Source of the DNA: Rhodospirillales bacterium
GTDB taxonomy: Bacteria > Pseudomonadota > Alphaproteobacteria > Rhodospirillales > Magnetovibrionaceae
Direction: 5' to 3'
DNA: 57,336 nt
NCBI GenBank assembly: GCA_024653965.1
Contig: JANLGW010000072.1
Coordinates: forward strand, 1-57,336
Numbering within the stretch: the stretch's first letter is position 1; every line of letters begins with the position of its first letter. Position numbers and translations under genes: made by a program. This document shows, piece by piece, positions 25,280 to 33,582 of this stretch. The notes under the pieces are model-generated. The model saw only the letters and a program-made list of their open reading frames with translations, had not been told where the DNA came from and did not search any database.

Positions 25280-26155
25280 TCAGTAGTAAATCTGGGTCAA
25301 TTGCCCAGCATAGAGAAGAACTTCGCGGAACGTGTAGGCACCAACGGAACCTGCCACACCGGCGACGGTGACAAACAAAGGGTTGGTCGAGAGCGCAGGC
25401 AAGGTCAAAATAACCAGCGGAACCAGCGTTCCCACCACAAAGGTCAGCAGCCAGAACCGGACGCCAAACTCTGCATTAATGATCTGCCACGCCTGCAATT
25501 CTTCCTCGGTGCCGTACCAAAGGGTGATAACTTCACCTAAGAACAGCCAAAACGTGACCCCAACCGAAGCAAATAGAATAATTCGGGTGAGACGGGTCAT
25601 ATCATTGTTCATACCGCCCGTCGCCATGCCGAGCACCGACACAAGAGCCATGCCAGAGGTGACCGAAAGAACAACAAACAGAACCGGAATGGTCGGATTG
25701 CTCCACAATTCACGGGATTGATGAACCATAAGATCAAGCCCCGTGTAGAGCGGCATACTAAGGGCCAGCAATGACCCTAAAATGCCCGACCATTTCATCA
25801 TCTGGTCATTGTCTTGCATCTTGCCCCAACCGAAACCGACGATACACACGCCGAACAGAGGCAGAAACAAAGAACCCCACGACAACGGCGAAGTCCAGTG
25901 GAAGTAAATGATCGGATACAAGAAACGTTCCGGCATTCCAAGATCGGAGATCAACAGCGGACCGCAAATGATCAACAGCAGCAACGAAACAACCAGTCCA
26001 GTTTTCTGCGAAGACTCGAACGGTTGCGCAACCTTACCAAACACCACAGGCGCAGCAGATACGACGAAAACCATACTCGCCGTGCCGATCAAGAAGAAGT
26101 ACAGCGCCAACTGCCAAGGCCAAGGCGCAACGTTAAATGGCATATACTCAAACAT
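25280..26155 (-). CDS. NrfD/PsrC-family membrane quinol-interacting subunit
   Basis: The 291-residue protein has eight or nine membrane segments and matches the NrfD/PsrC family: WPWQLALYFFLIGTASM, a LGMPERFLYPI loop and EFGVRFWLLTFVVG. It anchors the enzyme and exchanges electrons with quinone. It starts behind GGGAGGGAG and lies between the psrB-like and psrA-like genes, which gives the order B-C-A. Confidence 0.9.
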   Translation of the reverse strand: MFEYMPFNVAPWPWQLALYFFLIGTASMVFVVSAAPVVFGKVAQPFESSQKTGLVVSLLLLIICGPLLISDLGMPERFLYPIIYFHWTSPLSWGSLFLPLFGVCIVGFGWGKMQDNDQMMKWSGILGSLLALSMPLYTGLDLMVHQSRELWSNPTIPVLFVVLSVTSGMALVSVLGMATGGMNNDMTRLTRIILFASVGVTFWLFLGEVITLWYGTEEELQAWQIINAEFGVRFWLLTFVVGTLVPLVILTLPALSTNPLFVTVAGVAGSVGAYTFREVLLYAGQLTQIYY

Positions 26156-26170
26156 GAGAAACTCCCTCCC

Positions 26171-26893
26171 TCAAAGGACACCAGCATAAAATTTGCTGCC
26201 ATTGTTGTGACGGTAGAAAGCTTCTGCGTCACTCTTAGCTGCTGCCGAAGTTGGCGTAGCAAGCACCTGATCAACAATGGTGCGGTCCGGCTTAATGTAA
26301 TAGACCTGAGGTTTCGTACCCTTGTCCGCCTTCAAAACGGTGACCGTCTGAGTGGCGACAAGGCGCGCGACTTCGCTGGTCGTATCGTTGATATCGCCAA
26401 AAATGCGGGCGCGGCCAAGACAGGTCTGTACGCACGCAGGCACTAGGCCTTTTTCAACGCGATGCTGACAGAACGTGCACTTGTCAACCACGCCGCCGAT
26501 CTTCACGCGGCTGCGGTTGTTGGGCAGGACATGGCGAGCGTTGTAGGGGCACGCCGCGATGCAGGTGCGGCAAGAGATGCAACGCTCGTAGCGCTGCAGA
26601 ACGAAACCGTCCTCATGCTTGTACGTCGCCTCGGTCGGGCAATTTCTGACGCACGGCGGATTGTCGCAATGATTGCACAACCGTGGCATAAAATGCTTTT
26701 TAACCTTGGGATATACCCCCGTATCACTCACCTTAACCGTAGTGCGCCATACGCCGAGCGGAACGTCGAATTCCGCCTTATCCGCGCAGACGCACGCCAT
26801 GCAGCCAATGCAGCGGCGCAGGTCGATTACCATCGCCCAACGCTTTTTGCCAGGCACGCCGAACGATGGTTCTGCCTGTAATCCGACAGCCAT
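26171..26893 (-). CDS. Four-cluster Fe-S electron-transfer subunit (PsrB/DmsB-like)
   Basis: This 240-residue protein carries 16 or more cysteines in the four-cluster arrangement of DmsB/PsrB: CIGCMACVCAD, CNHCDNPPCVRNCP, CISCRTCIAACP and CTFCQHRVEKGLVPAC. No signal peptide is visible, so it would be exported with the Tat-signalled catalytic subunit. It moves electrons between the membrane subunit and the molybdenum site. The ATG at 26893 follows GGGAGG. It is the first gene behind a consensus sigma-54 promoter. Confidence 0.92.
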   Translation of the reverse strand: MAVGLQAEPSFGVPGKKRWAMVIDLRRCIGCMACVCADKAEFDVPLGVWRTTVKVSDTGVYPKVKKHFMPRLCNHCDNPPCVRNCPTEATYKHEDGFVLQRYERCISCRTCIAACPYNARHVLPNNRSRVKIGGVVDKCTFCQHRVEKGLVPACVQTCLGRARIFGDINDTTSEVARLVATQTVTVLKADKGTKPQVYYIKPDRTIVDQVLATPTSAAAKSDAEAFYRHNNGSKFYAGVL

Positions 26894-27001
26894 GTAATGC
26901 CTCCCTCTTGTCAGTATCGGCCGCATTAACGCAAGCGGTCGAATTCCCCGTGATCCATACGCCCCAGACCCATTACGGGCGGAACATTCCCACTGGTAAG
27001 A

Positions 27002-27016
27002 GCAATTGCCGTGCCA
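27002..27016 (-). promoter_or_regulatory. Sigma-54 promoter for the psrBCA-like operon
   Basis: The minus strand reads TGGCAC-N5-TTGC, an exact consensus -24/-12 promoter. Transcription would start near 26990, about 97 nt before the psrB-like start codon. It fits control by the NtrC-type regulator encoded upstream (27391-28752). Confidence 0.8.
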
Positions 27017-27136
27017 GCAACGTTTGCATTTAAAGAGAAATAGCAGATTGAAAGACTCGGACTTTCACCCAGCTTGAACATCTACACGGTCCGTGACGCT
27101 TCGCATCCGCAACCGAATGCGTTCATGTTGAGCATT

Positions 27137-27154
27137 AGTGTTTCATAATACACT
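27137..27154. promoter_or_regulatory. Candidate activator-binding inverted repeat upstream of psrB
   Basis: AGTGT-N8-ACACT forms a perfect 5-bp inverted repeat about 125 bp before the -24 element. A weaker relative, AGTGT-N9-ACACC, lies at 27221-27239. This spacing suits enhancer binding by an NtrC-family regulator. The rest of 27017-27390 shows only the motif at 27371. Confidence 0.45.
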
Positions 27155-27370
27155 TTGAATTCCGTGCCGGTCATAACCGCCGTCACACCACGCCCAGCTT
27201 TTTGCATTGCACAAAAAATGAGTGTCCTGCAAAAACACCCGCAGCCAGGATGCTTGGAACATTTCCTCATCAGACCCGGAAATTTAATTGAAAAGAGGGT
27301 GCATGCCCTATCCTGTAGGCTCAGGCGCCACATATGGCGTAGAGATTCCCGAACAGCCCGCATACAGACC

Positions 27371-27388
27371 GTTCGGAAGTTCGGACAA
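27371..27388. promoter_or_regulatory. Candidate enhancer motif shared with moaD region
   Basis: This is the second copy of GTTCGGAAGYYCGGACAA (here TT), directly after the response-regulator stop codon and about 355 bp before the psrB promoter. A related TTCCCGAAC lies nearby at about 27347-27356. It could equally be part of a hairpin at the end of the regulator gene. Confidence 0.35.
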
Positions 27389-27390
27389 TG

Positions 27391-28752
27391 TCAGCCTTCT
27401 CTAATGTACCTATCCGTCGGCAGATCGTATTTGCGCATTTTCTCCCACAGGGTGGTGCGCGAAACGCCAAGCATATCAGCCGCCTTGGAAATATGTCCCT
27501 TGGTGCTGGCTAAGGCGTTGAGGATGTGACGCCGCTCAAAAGCATCGCGAGCCTCGGACAGAGAAGTCACCTGGCAACAGTTTTCCCCTTGATCACAATC
27601 CGCCGCCAAATCCGGAAACAAATCCGCATGAGTCAACCAACTGCCATCGGCCAAGACCACTGCCCGCTCGACGCGGTTGCGCAATTCGCGCACGTTACCC
27701 GGCCAGTCGTGGGCCCGGGCCTGCTCTTGGGCAATCGATGTAATTCCCCTTACCGCGCTGCCAAATGCCTGGGCATACTCACGTAAAAAACACTCCATCA
27801 GCGGCAGGATATCATCGCGACGCTGGCGCAAGGGCGGGACGTCAACGTGAATGACATTAACGCGGTAAAATAAATCTTCGCGGAAGCGGCCCTTGTGTAC
27901 CCGATCTTCAAGATCGACATTGGTGGCGGAAATCACACGCGCGCGGAACGGCAACACTTCTTTCCCGCCCACCCGGGAAAATGTCCGTTCTTGCAAAAGG
28001 CGCAGCAATTTAGCCTGCATATCAAACGGCAGTTCCGCGATTTCATCGAAAAATAAAGTGCCATCTAGAGCGCGCTCGGCATAGCCTTCATGACGCGACT
28101 TGGCATCGGTAAAGGCGCCTCTCTCGTGACCAAAAATCTCAGATTCCAATAGGTTAAGCGGAATCGCCGCACAGTTTACCGCGATGAAGGGCTTCTCCGC
28201 GCGTGGCGAAACATCGTGCAGAAACCGGGCCGCGACTTCTTTGCCGACACCGCTCTCGCCAGTAAGCAATACGGTGCTATCCACCCCGGCGACGCGACGC
28301 AAAATGCGCTCGATATTGCACATGGCAAGCGAAGTGCCCAAAACACCATGGCCTTCACCCTGGCCACGATGCTGCAACAGCCCATCCATACGGGTCAAAA
28401 AATCATCCATATCAAACGGTTTGGTGATGTAGTCCCCGGCACCCGCCCGCACCAAACGAACGGCCTGATCGATATCTGCAAAACCGGTGACAAACATAAC
28501 GGGCGTCGCGCCAAGAAGGGGCAGGGCTGCGGAGAACACCTCCTCGCCATTCATATCGGGAAGACGGATATCGCACACCATCAAGTCGGGAGAAAATTTT
28601 TCCAATCCAGCCAAGGCTTCCTTGCCGTTGTCCCACCAGACAACGTCATACCCTTCCAGCTCCAGACGATGCTGAAGGGACTCGCCCATGATCGGATCGT
28701 CCTCTACCAGGACGACCTTCCGCTGGATCACGGATTGCGTTTGCATGCCCAT
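27391..28752 (-). CDS. Sigma-54-dependent response regulator (NtrC family)
   Basis: The protein (453 residues) has a receiver domain (VVLVEDDPIM, phospho-Asp in LMVCDIRLPDM, and ITKPFD), an AAA+ domain (TGESGVGKEV Walker A, LFFDEIAEL Walker B) and a Fis-type helix-turn-helix at the end (HISKAADMLGVSRTTLWEKM). The sigma-54 contact loop reads GAFTDA rather than GAFTGA. It should activate the -24/-12 promoter before psrB. The ATG at 28752 follows GGGAGG and overlaps the kinase region by position only, two bases after its stop. Confidence 0.93.
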   Translation of the reverse strand: MGMQTQSVIQRKVVLVEDDPIMGESLQHRLELEGYDVVWWDNGKEALAGLEKFSPDLMVCDIRLPDMNGEEVFSAALPLLGATPVMFVTGFADIDQAVRLVRAGAGDYITKPFDMDDFLTRMDGLLQHRGQGEGHGVLGTSLAMCNIERILRRVAGVDSTVLLTGESGVGKEVAARFLHDVSPRAEKPFIAVNCAAIPLNLLESEIFGHERGAFTDAKSRHEGYAERALDGTLFFDEIAELPFDMQAKLLRLLQERTFSRVGGKEVLPFRARVISATNVDLEDRVHKGRFREDLFYRVNVIHVDVPPLRQRRDDILPLMECFLREYAQAFGSAVRGITSIAQEQARAHDWPGNVRELRNRVERAVVLADGSWLTHADLFPDLAADCDQGENCCQVTSLSEARDAFERRHILNALASTKGHISKAADMLGVSRTTLWEKMRKYDLPTDRYIREG

Positions 28753-28753
28753 T

Positions 28754-30202
28754 TTACCTCCCGCCAACAGGAAAATAGGCGGTCACTCTAGTGCCTTTCA
28801 ATTCATTTGTCCCAACTTCGATTCGTCCTTCTAGACGTTTAGTTAACATTCCGACCGTCCAAGCGCCGAGGCCAAGGCTCACTTCCGGCACTCCGGAAAT
28901 AAAAGGGCTGATCAGTTGCTTCGCCACATCTTCGGGAATGCCGACCCCCTGATCCCGCACAACGATCACCAAACTGCCACCTTCGATGCGCGCCTCCAGG
29001 CCGACCTCTCCGCCTTCCGGTGTTGCTTCGCAAGCGTTCAGCAGCAAATTAAGGGCGATCTGCCGTACCGAGGTGCCATCCACCATTGTTTCTTGAGGCA
29101 GGGTATTTAACCACAACAATTTAAGATGCCGCCGCTTCACAATATGTTGAACGAGAAGTTGAATGTCTTCCATATCCCGAAAAGCAAGCTTAGCTGGATC
29201 GGCCCCGCCTTTGTAGGTCACCAGCGTCGCGCGGGTGACATTGGCAATGCCTTCAAGCCCCCGATCCAATAAATCGAGAGAACGCGCGCGTGTGGCTTCA
29301 TCATTTCCGTGTTTGCGGATGGTATCGATAACGTTACGCATTCCGCCTAAGGGATTGTTGACTTCATGCGCCATCGAAGAAGCGAGCTTGCCGATAAGCG
29401 CCAGCTTTTCTTCTTCAGCAAGACGGGTCGCCAATTCTTCACGTTCCCGAATGGCATCTTTCATGGCGTCAAAGCGCTTGAACAAAAGACCAAACTCCGT
29501 GCGCGGATCCATCAACTCGCTGACGGGGAACGGATCGTCGTGTCCATGACGGACGGATTCGACAAAATGGCTAAGCAAGCCAATCGGCCTCACCATCCAG
29601 CGCACGGCAACATAGCCGATCAACACGAACGTCAGGGTCAACAAAAATGCGCCCGACAACAGTGTAAACAACACTTCCCTACGCTCGGCCAACAGATGGG
29701 AAATATCCAATTCAGCAAATAGATCGCCCACCTGTTGCTCAGCCTCCATCAATGGCCGCCACACCAGAGCTACGCCTTTTTCCTCGTTAATGTGAATACG
29801 GTCGGGAAACATAAGGTGGCCTTCGACAAAAGGTTCGCGCAATTCCCATGGCAACTCGCTCCGCACAGGAAATAAGGTTGGATTTGACGATGCCAACACC
29901 TCATCCCCAGGTAATGAGACCACCGTAAAAACCGCCTTCACGGCTGCATAATGTTGCCGCGCACGATCTAAGGTATCAAATACTTCCCATGAATCTTTGC
30001 GGATGACATGGGGCATCAATGTCGTGGAAACACCATCCAGATAGGCCTCGGTCAATTGCGCAAGAGCCTTCTCTTGCGCCGCCGCCATACGATCCAAAAT
30101 CAGATACGACACAATACTGGACAGCAAACTCATCAGCACCGCCACCATCAGCGGCGCTTTGATGATCATCGGCCAAGTCGCGGGAGAAAGACTAAACCTC
30201 AT
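28754..30202 (-). CDS. Membrane sensor histidine kinase
   Basis: The 482-residue protein has two membrane segments (about 13-37 and 185-207) enclosing a periplasmic domain, a HAMP-like region (MVRPIGLLSHFV), the phospho-acceptor box SSMAHEVNNPLGG and a C-terminal ATPase domain (LLLNACEATPEGG, VRDQGVGIPED). It lies in one unit with the PhnD-like protein and the NtrC-type regulator. The ATG at 30202 overlaps the stop of the PhnD-like gene (TGATG). I infer that it receives the ligand signal from that protein. Confidence 0.92.
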   Translation of the reverse strand: MRFSLSPATWPMIIKAPLMVAVLMSLLSSIVSYLILDRMAAAQEKALAQLTEAYLDGVSTTLMPHVIRKDSWEVFDTLDRARQHYAAVKAVFTVVSLPGDEVLASSNPTLFPVRSELPWELREPFVEGHLMFPDRIHINEEKGVALVWRPLMEAEQQVGDLFAELDISHLLAERREVLFTLLSGAFLLTLTFVLIGYVAVRWMVRPIGLLSHFVESVRHGHDDPFPVSELMDPRTEFGLLFKRFDAMKDAIREREELATRLAEEEKLALIGKLASSMAHEVNNPLGGMRNVIDTIRKHGNDEATRARSLDLLDRGLEGIANVTRATLVTYKGGADPAKLAFRDMEDIQLLVQHIVKRRHLKLLWLNTLPQETMVDGTSVRQIALNLLLNACEATPEGGEVGLEARIEGGSLVIVVRDQGVGIPEDVAKQLISPFISGVPEVSLGLGAWTVGMLTKRLEGRIEVGTNELKGTRVTAYFPVGGR

Positions 30203-31095
30203 CAAAGGATGTCCTTCACCGCGTTGAACTTTCTGGCGATCGCATCGTAATTTGATGGATCTCCTGGTACGAACCCGTCCAGATGCAACGTCTGCAAAAT
30301 ACGCTGCCCCAACGGATCTTCATGCATTTTGAAGAGCGCTTCCGCCATTTTGACAACGGATTTGTCATTGCGGTTATCCACGTTGCACGCGATGGGGGGA
30401 AAACCTAAGGGTTCAGACCTCCGGATCACCCGCGTACCCGTAACCAATTCCGGCTCAGATTCTGCCACCACGTCCCACACGTAGCCATCCACGCTGCCGC
30501 TTTGCGCTAGGCCGGATGAAACAGCCCGAATGACGTTGCGGTGACTGTAGGTAAAGATCGTTTCGGAAAAGAAACTGCGCGGGTTGCGTTTATGTTCCGC
30601 CAAAAGATGCATCGTAACCAAATATCCGGAATTGCTGTTGGGATCCGAAAAGGCATGAACGCCGCCCGACAACTCATCCAAACTCTGCGCGGGATTATCC
30701 TTGTTGACGATCAGGTAAGATTCATAAAGAGGCACGCCCTTATAAAGCGGCATCGCCAACACCGATAAACGCTCCCGGTAACGCACGTAAGGGAACCCGC
30801 AAATCCACGCTGCCTGAACGCCTCCGGACAGCAGCATGGAGGTGATCTCTTGATAGGTACGGCGTTTAACCGGAGAAACCGGCTGATCCAGCTTACGGGT
30901 AAAGTACTCCGTTATCTCCGACATAATCTCCAGATCGGAATCCAAAAACACCGGCGTCAGGCCAAACATAAACGGTTCTCGCGCTAAGGCATTCCCCGCG
31001 CCTAAGAGCGAACACGCGCCAAACGCCGCCGCACCCACCAGCACCTCTCTGCGCCGAAACGCGGATTTTGGATATAAGCCCTGTACCTTAGTCAT
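30202..31095 (-). CDS. PhnD-like periplasmic binding protein (probable sensor)
   Basis: This 297-residue protein has a Tat-like signal (FRRREVLVGAAAFGA) and the PhnD/SsuA-type fold: FGLTPVFLDSDLEIM, GGVQAAWICGFPYVRYRE and AFSDPNSNSGYLVT. It is not near transporter genes. Linked to a kinase and sigma-54 regulator, it resembles AioX of AioXSR (arsenite) and the sensor domain of TtrS (tetrathionate). It probably binds the enzyme substrate in the periplasm and signals to the kinase. The mature protein has few cysteines (WICGF, IACNV), which leaves the ligand open. Confidence 0.85.
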   Translation of the reverse strand: MTKVQGLYPKSAFRRREVLVGAAAFGACSLLGAGNALAREPFMFGLTPVFLDSDLEIMSEITEYFTRKLDQPVSPVKRRTYQEITSMLLSGGVQAAWICGFPYVRYRERLSVLAMPLYKGVPLYESYLIVNKDNPAQSLDELSGGVHAFSDPNSNSGYLVTMHLLAEHKRNPRSFFSETIFTYSHRNVIRAVSSGLAQSGSVDGYVWDVVAESEPELVTGTRVIRRSEPLGFPPIACNVDNRNDKSVVKMAEALFKMHEDPLGQRILQTLHLDGFVPGDPSNYDAIARKFNAVKDIL

Positions 31096-31140
31096 TTAAC
31101 CTCTCCCCCGTCCACGCGACCCCCGTCACGCTTCGTATTT

Positions 31141-32058
31141 TTAGCGCCCAACTTCCTGACAGTTCGTATCACATTGAACTAAACCACCATCATCCCCAGA
31201 GGACCGTTCAACCTGAATGGTCACATGGGCGATGTTGAATTTCCCATTCAACCCTTCCGACACATTAAAAAGAAAATCTGGACTTGGAGACTGTGGCACA
31301 ACCAGATGAGCCGTCAATGCCGTCCTTGTGGTGCTCAACGGCCAGATATGCAGATCATGTACACTTTGAACCTCGGGCAAATTGCAAAGCCACGCCTGCA
31401 CCTCGTGGATGTCGATTTCGGGCGGCACCCGATCCATGCCTAAATCAAAGGCATCTTTGAACAATTTGAACGCCGTCCAGCCAATCACCAAGCTGATGGC
31501 AAGCGCCGCCAAAGGATCGAGCCAGAGCCAGCCCGTCGCCATGATCGCCAGCGCCGAGGCAACCACCCCCGCCGAAACGGCCGTATCCGATACCATATGC
31601 AAAAATGCGCCACGAATATTCAGGTCATGGTGGCTGCCCCCGATGAACAGCAACGCCGAACCGCCATTGACGACAATGCCAGCCAGCGCGATCCACAACA
31701 CCGCCTGGGCGGGCACATCCTTGGCAGAGGATAAATTCTGCGATGCCTCCCAGGCCAGCGCCCCAACAGCGACCAAAACAAGAAGAGCATTAGCCATCGC
31801 AGCCAAAATAGACGCCCGCCCCAAGCCATACGTATAGCGTAAAGAGGCTGGCAAGCGCCCCAATGACAATGCCACCCAGGCGATGATCAGGCCCAAGACA
31901 TCCATGGTATTGTGCGCGGCGTCCGCCAGCAGCGCCAGCGATCCCGTCCAATATCCGCCGATCAGCTCAACCACGACGAAGCCGACGTTCAACACAAGCG
32001 CCCATAAAAATGGGCGATGCATCGCCGCGGACTGTTCGTGGTGCGGGTGATCAGACAT
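31141..32058 (-). CDS. Cation diffusion facilitator (CzcD/ZitB-type) metal exporter
   Basis: The 305-residue protein has six membrane segments and CDF motifs: ALLADAAHNTMDVLGL with the metal-site HxxxD, and LHMVSDTAVSAGVV with the second site. A cytoplasmic ferredoxin-like domain follows (VHDLHIWPLSTTRTALTAHL). It should export zinc or another divalent metal by proton exchange. The C-terminal VQCDTNCQE adds two cysteines. It lies between the OsmC-like gene and the PhnD-like sensor gene and may be cotranscribed with both. Confidence 0.9.
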   Translation of the reverse strand: MSDHPHHEQSAAMHRPFLWALVLNVGFVVVELIGGYWTGSLALLADAAHNTMDVLGLIIAWVALSLGRLPASLRYTYGLGRASILAAMANALLVLVAVGALAWEASQNLSSAKDVPAQAVLWIALAGIVVNGGSALLFIGGSHHDLNIRGAFLHMVSDTAVSAGVVASALAIMATGWLWLDPLAALAISLVIGWTAFKLFKDAFDLGMDRVPPEIDIHEVQAWLCNLPEVQSVHDLHIWPLSTTRTALTAHLVVPQSPSPDFLFNVSEGLNGKFNIAHVTIQVERSSGDDGGLVQCDTNCQEVGR

Positions 32059-32068
32059 TGCTTTCGCC

Positions 32069-32485
32069 TCAACTCTTCTCTTGTCGGGCGCGAAGGATAT
32101 TCCCTTCCAGCTTTACTGCAGACGCCACCGTATTAAAAATGGTTCCGTAACGGCGAATGTTCTCATGCAGCAATTCAAGGCGATGGTCCGACTCATCGGT
32201 ATCAACGCGAATCTCATAAACAATTCCCGTCATTTTCGGTGGCGCATCCTGGCGCGCCCCGCGCAACAGAATTTCTACGCCACGAAGATCAAAATTGAGA
32301 ATGGGTATCACCCTTTCAATACCTTTGATCATACAGGCTGCCAGCGCGGCGAGCAGCAACTCCACCGGATTGAAGGCATCCGACCTACCGTTCAGGTCCG
32401 TGTCGGCGACCATCTCGGCATCCTTGCACGACATCAAGGTCCCGTGCGCATCAATTCTTTCGGCGTATACGCTGTAGTCGAACAT
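32069..32485 (-). CDS. OsmC-family protein
   Basis: This 138-residue protein matches the OsmC/YhfA group: a FNPVELLLAALAACMIKGIERV helix with a Cys at ALAACM. OsmC members act as thiol peroxidases or of unknown function. The second redox cysteine of Ohr/OsmC is not clear here, so peroxidase activity is uncertain. The ATG at 32485 follows TAGGAGG. It is first in the unit that reads on into the CDF exporter gene. Confidence 0.8.
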   Translation of the reverse strand: MFDYSVYAERIDAHGTLMSCKDAEMVADTDLNGRSDAFNPVELLLAALAACMIKGIERVIPILNFDLRGVEILLRGARQDAPPKMTGIVYEIRVDTDESDHRLELLHENIRRYGTIFNTVASAVKLEGNILRARQEKS

Positions 32486-32529
32486 CAAACCAACCTCCTA
32501 TTCCGCAACGCCCCACTTTTCCAAAGTCT

Positions 32530-32535
32530 ATTATA
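32530..32535 (-). promoter_or_regulatory. Probable -10 element before osmC-like gene
   Basis: The minus strand reads TATAAT in the 105-bp gap between the sulfurtransferase and osmC-like genes, about 45 bp before the start codon. No good -35 hexamer is seen at 16-18 bp, so an activator may be needed. Confidence 0.35.
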
Positions 32536-32590
32536 CTGTGCGGGGCATTAGCAGGATTGGCTCAAGAAATGAGGAATATTAAATGGTACC

Positions 32591-33544
32591 CTACAATTTA
32601 AACGTCTCGTCAAACGGTTCTGCGCCTTCCACCACGGGCAGGGATAGTTCATTGCCCCAATGACCCCAACCGCCGTTGTACAAACGAACGTCCTGATAGC
32701 CTAGGGCTTTAAGCTGCATATAAGCGAGGCTCATGCGAAAACCATCATGGCAATAAACGATGACGGTTTTATCCTTGGGGATGGAAGCGTACATGGCCGC
32801 CACCTCTTCAAGGCTCTTCCACAACTGAGTTTCGCCGTGCGTGCCATCTAGGCTAACAATATTAACCGAACCCGGAATATGCCCGCCCCGTACGGCATGA
32901 ACGACTTCTTTGCCCGTGTAGTGAGTCTGCGGGCGGGCATCCAATAACACGACCGAAGGGTCGCGCCGCGACACAACACGATCATAAACGTCCGTCCATT
33001 CAACGAACTTGGAGGTATCCACTTCACGCAAGGTCACGCCGCCCTTAGGTCGCTCCACAGCTTCGGTCGCCAGCTCATTAAACGCACCCCACGCCACGGT
33101 ACCACCGTCGAGCATCTTCACGCGGTTCATATCAAACCCGTACAGGTCGAGCAGAAAATAAACACGCGACGCCAAAGCCGTGCGGGAGTCGTCATAAAGC
33201 ACGATGATGGAATCGTCGTTCACGCCCCAACTCCGCAGGGTTTCCTGAAAGGCATCCTTGCTGGGAAAAAACATGATCGACTGACCATCATTATCGCCCA
33301 AGTCCTTAAAGCGCTGCACCTGCACCGCGCCGGGAATGTGCCCAACTGTCATATAACGATGGGGATGATAACGGACCTCTAGGATCACCAAGTTGGGCTC
33401 ATCGATATGTTCCTCCAACCATTCTGCGCTGACGAGAAAATCCGCACCCTCGGCTTTGGCCGGTACAGCATGCGCAAACGCTGCAATCGCCACGGCCAAT
33501 ACCATGGCCTTTAGCGCCACAGCGCGCAGTCCAAATTTCTTCAT
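32591..33544 (-). CDS. Exported two-domain sulfurtransferase (rhodanese/SseA-like)
   Basis: The 317-residue protein has a signal peptide (MKKFGLRAVALKAMVLAVA, cleavage near AKA) and two rhodanese domains. The first (about 30-165) lacks cysteine at its active loop (IIVLYDDSRT). The second has VIVYCHDGFRM with the catalytic Cys. It can move sulfur from thiosulfate or a mercapto compound to an acceptor in the periplasm. The ATG at 33544 follows GAGGGGG. It lies directly behind the ars genes. Confidence 0.88.
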   Translation of the reverse strand: MKKFGLRAVALKAMVLAVAIAAFAHAVPAKAEGADFLVSAEWLEEHIDEPNLVILEVRYHPHRYMTVGHIPGAVQVQRFKDLGDNDGQSIMFFPSKDAFQETLRSWGVNDDSIIVLYDDSRTALASRVYFLLDLYGFDMNRVKMLDGGTVAWGAFNELATEAVERPKGGVTLREVDTSKFVEWTDVYDRVVSRRDPSVVLLDARPQTHYTGKEVVHAVRGGHIPGSVNIVSLDGTHGETQLWKSLEEVAAMYASIPKDKTVIVYCHDGFRMSLAYMQLKALGYQDVRLYNGGWGHWGNELSLPVVEGAEPFDETFKL

Positions 33545-33582
33545 TTTATTCCCCCTCGTTTCTGGTGTCTTGATTATGCCGT

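Noticed and set aside
22607-26893. Assigning the molybdoenzyme as arsenate (ArrA) or arsenite (ArxA) enzyme because of the nearby ars genes
   Set aside because: The Fe-S motif differs from what I expect, the subunit order differs from arx operons, and the ars operon has its own promoter and repressor. The evidence does not decide the substrate.
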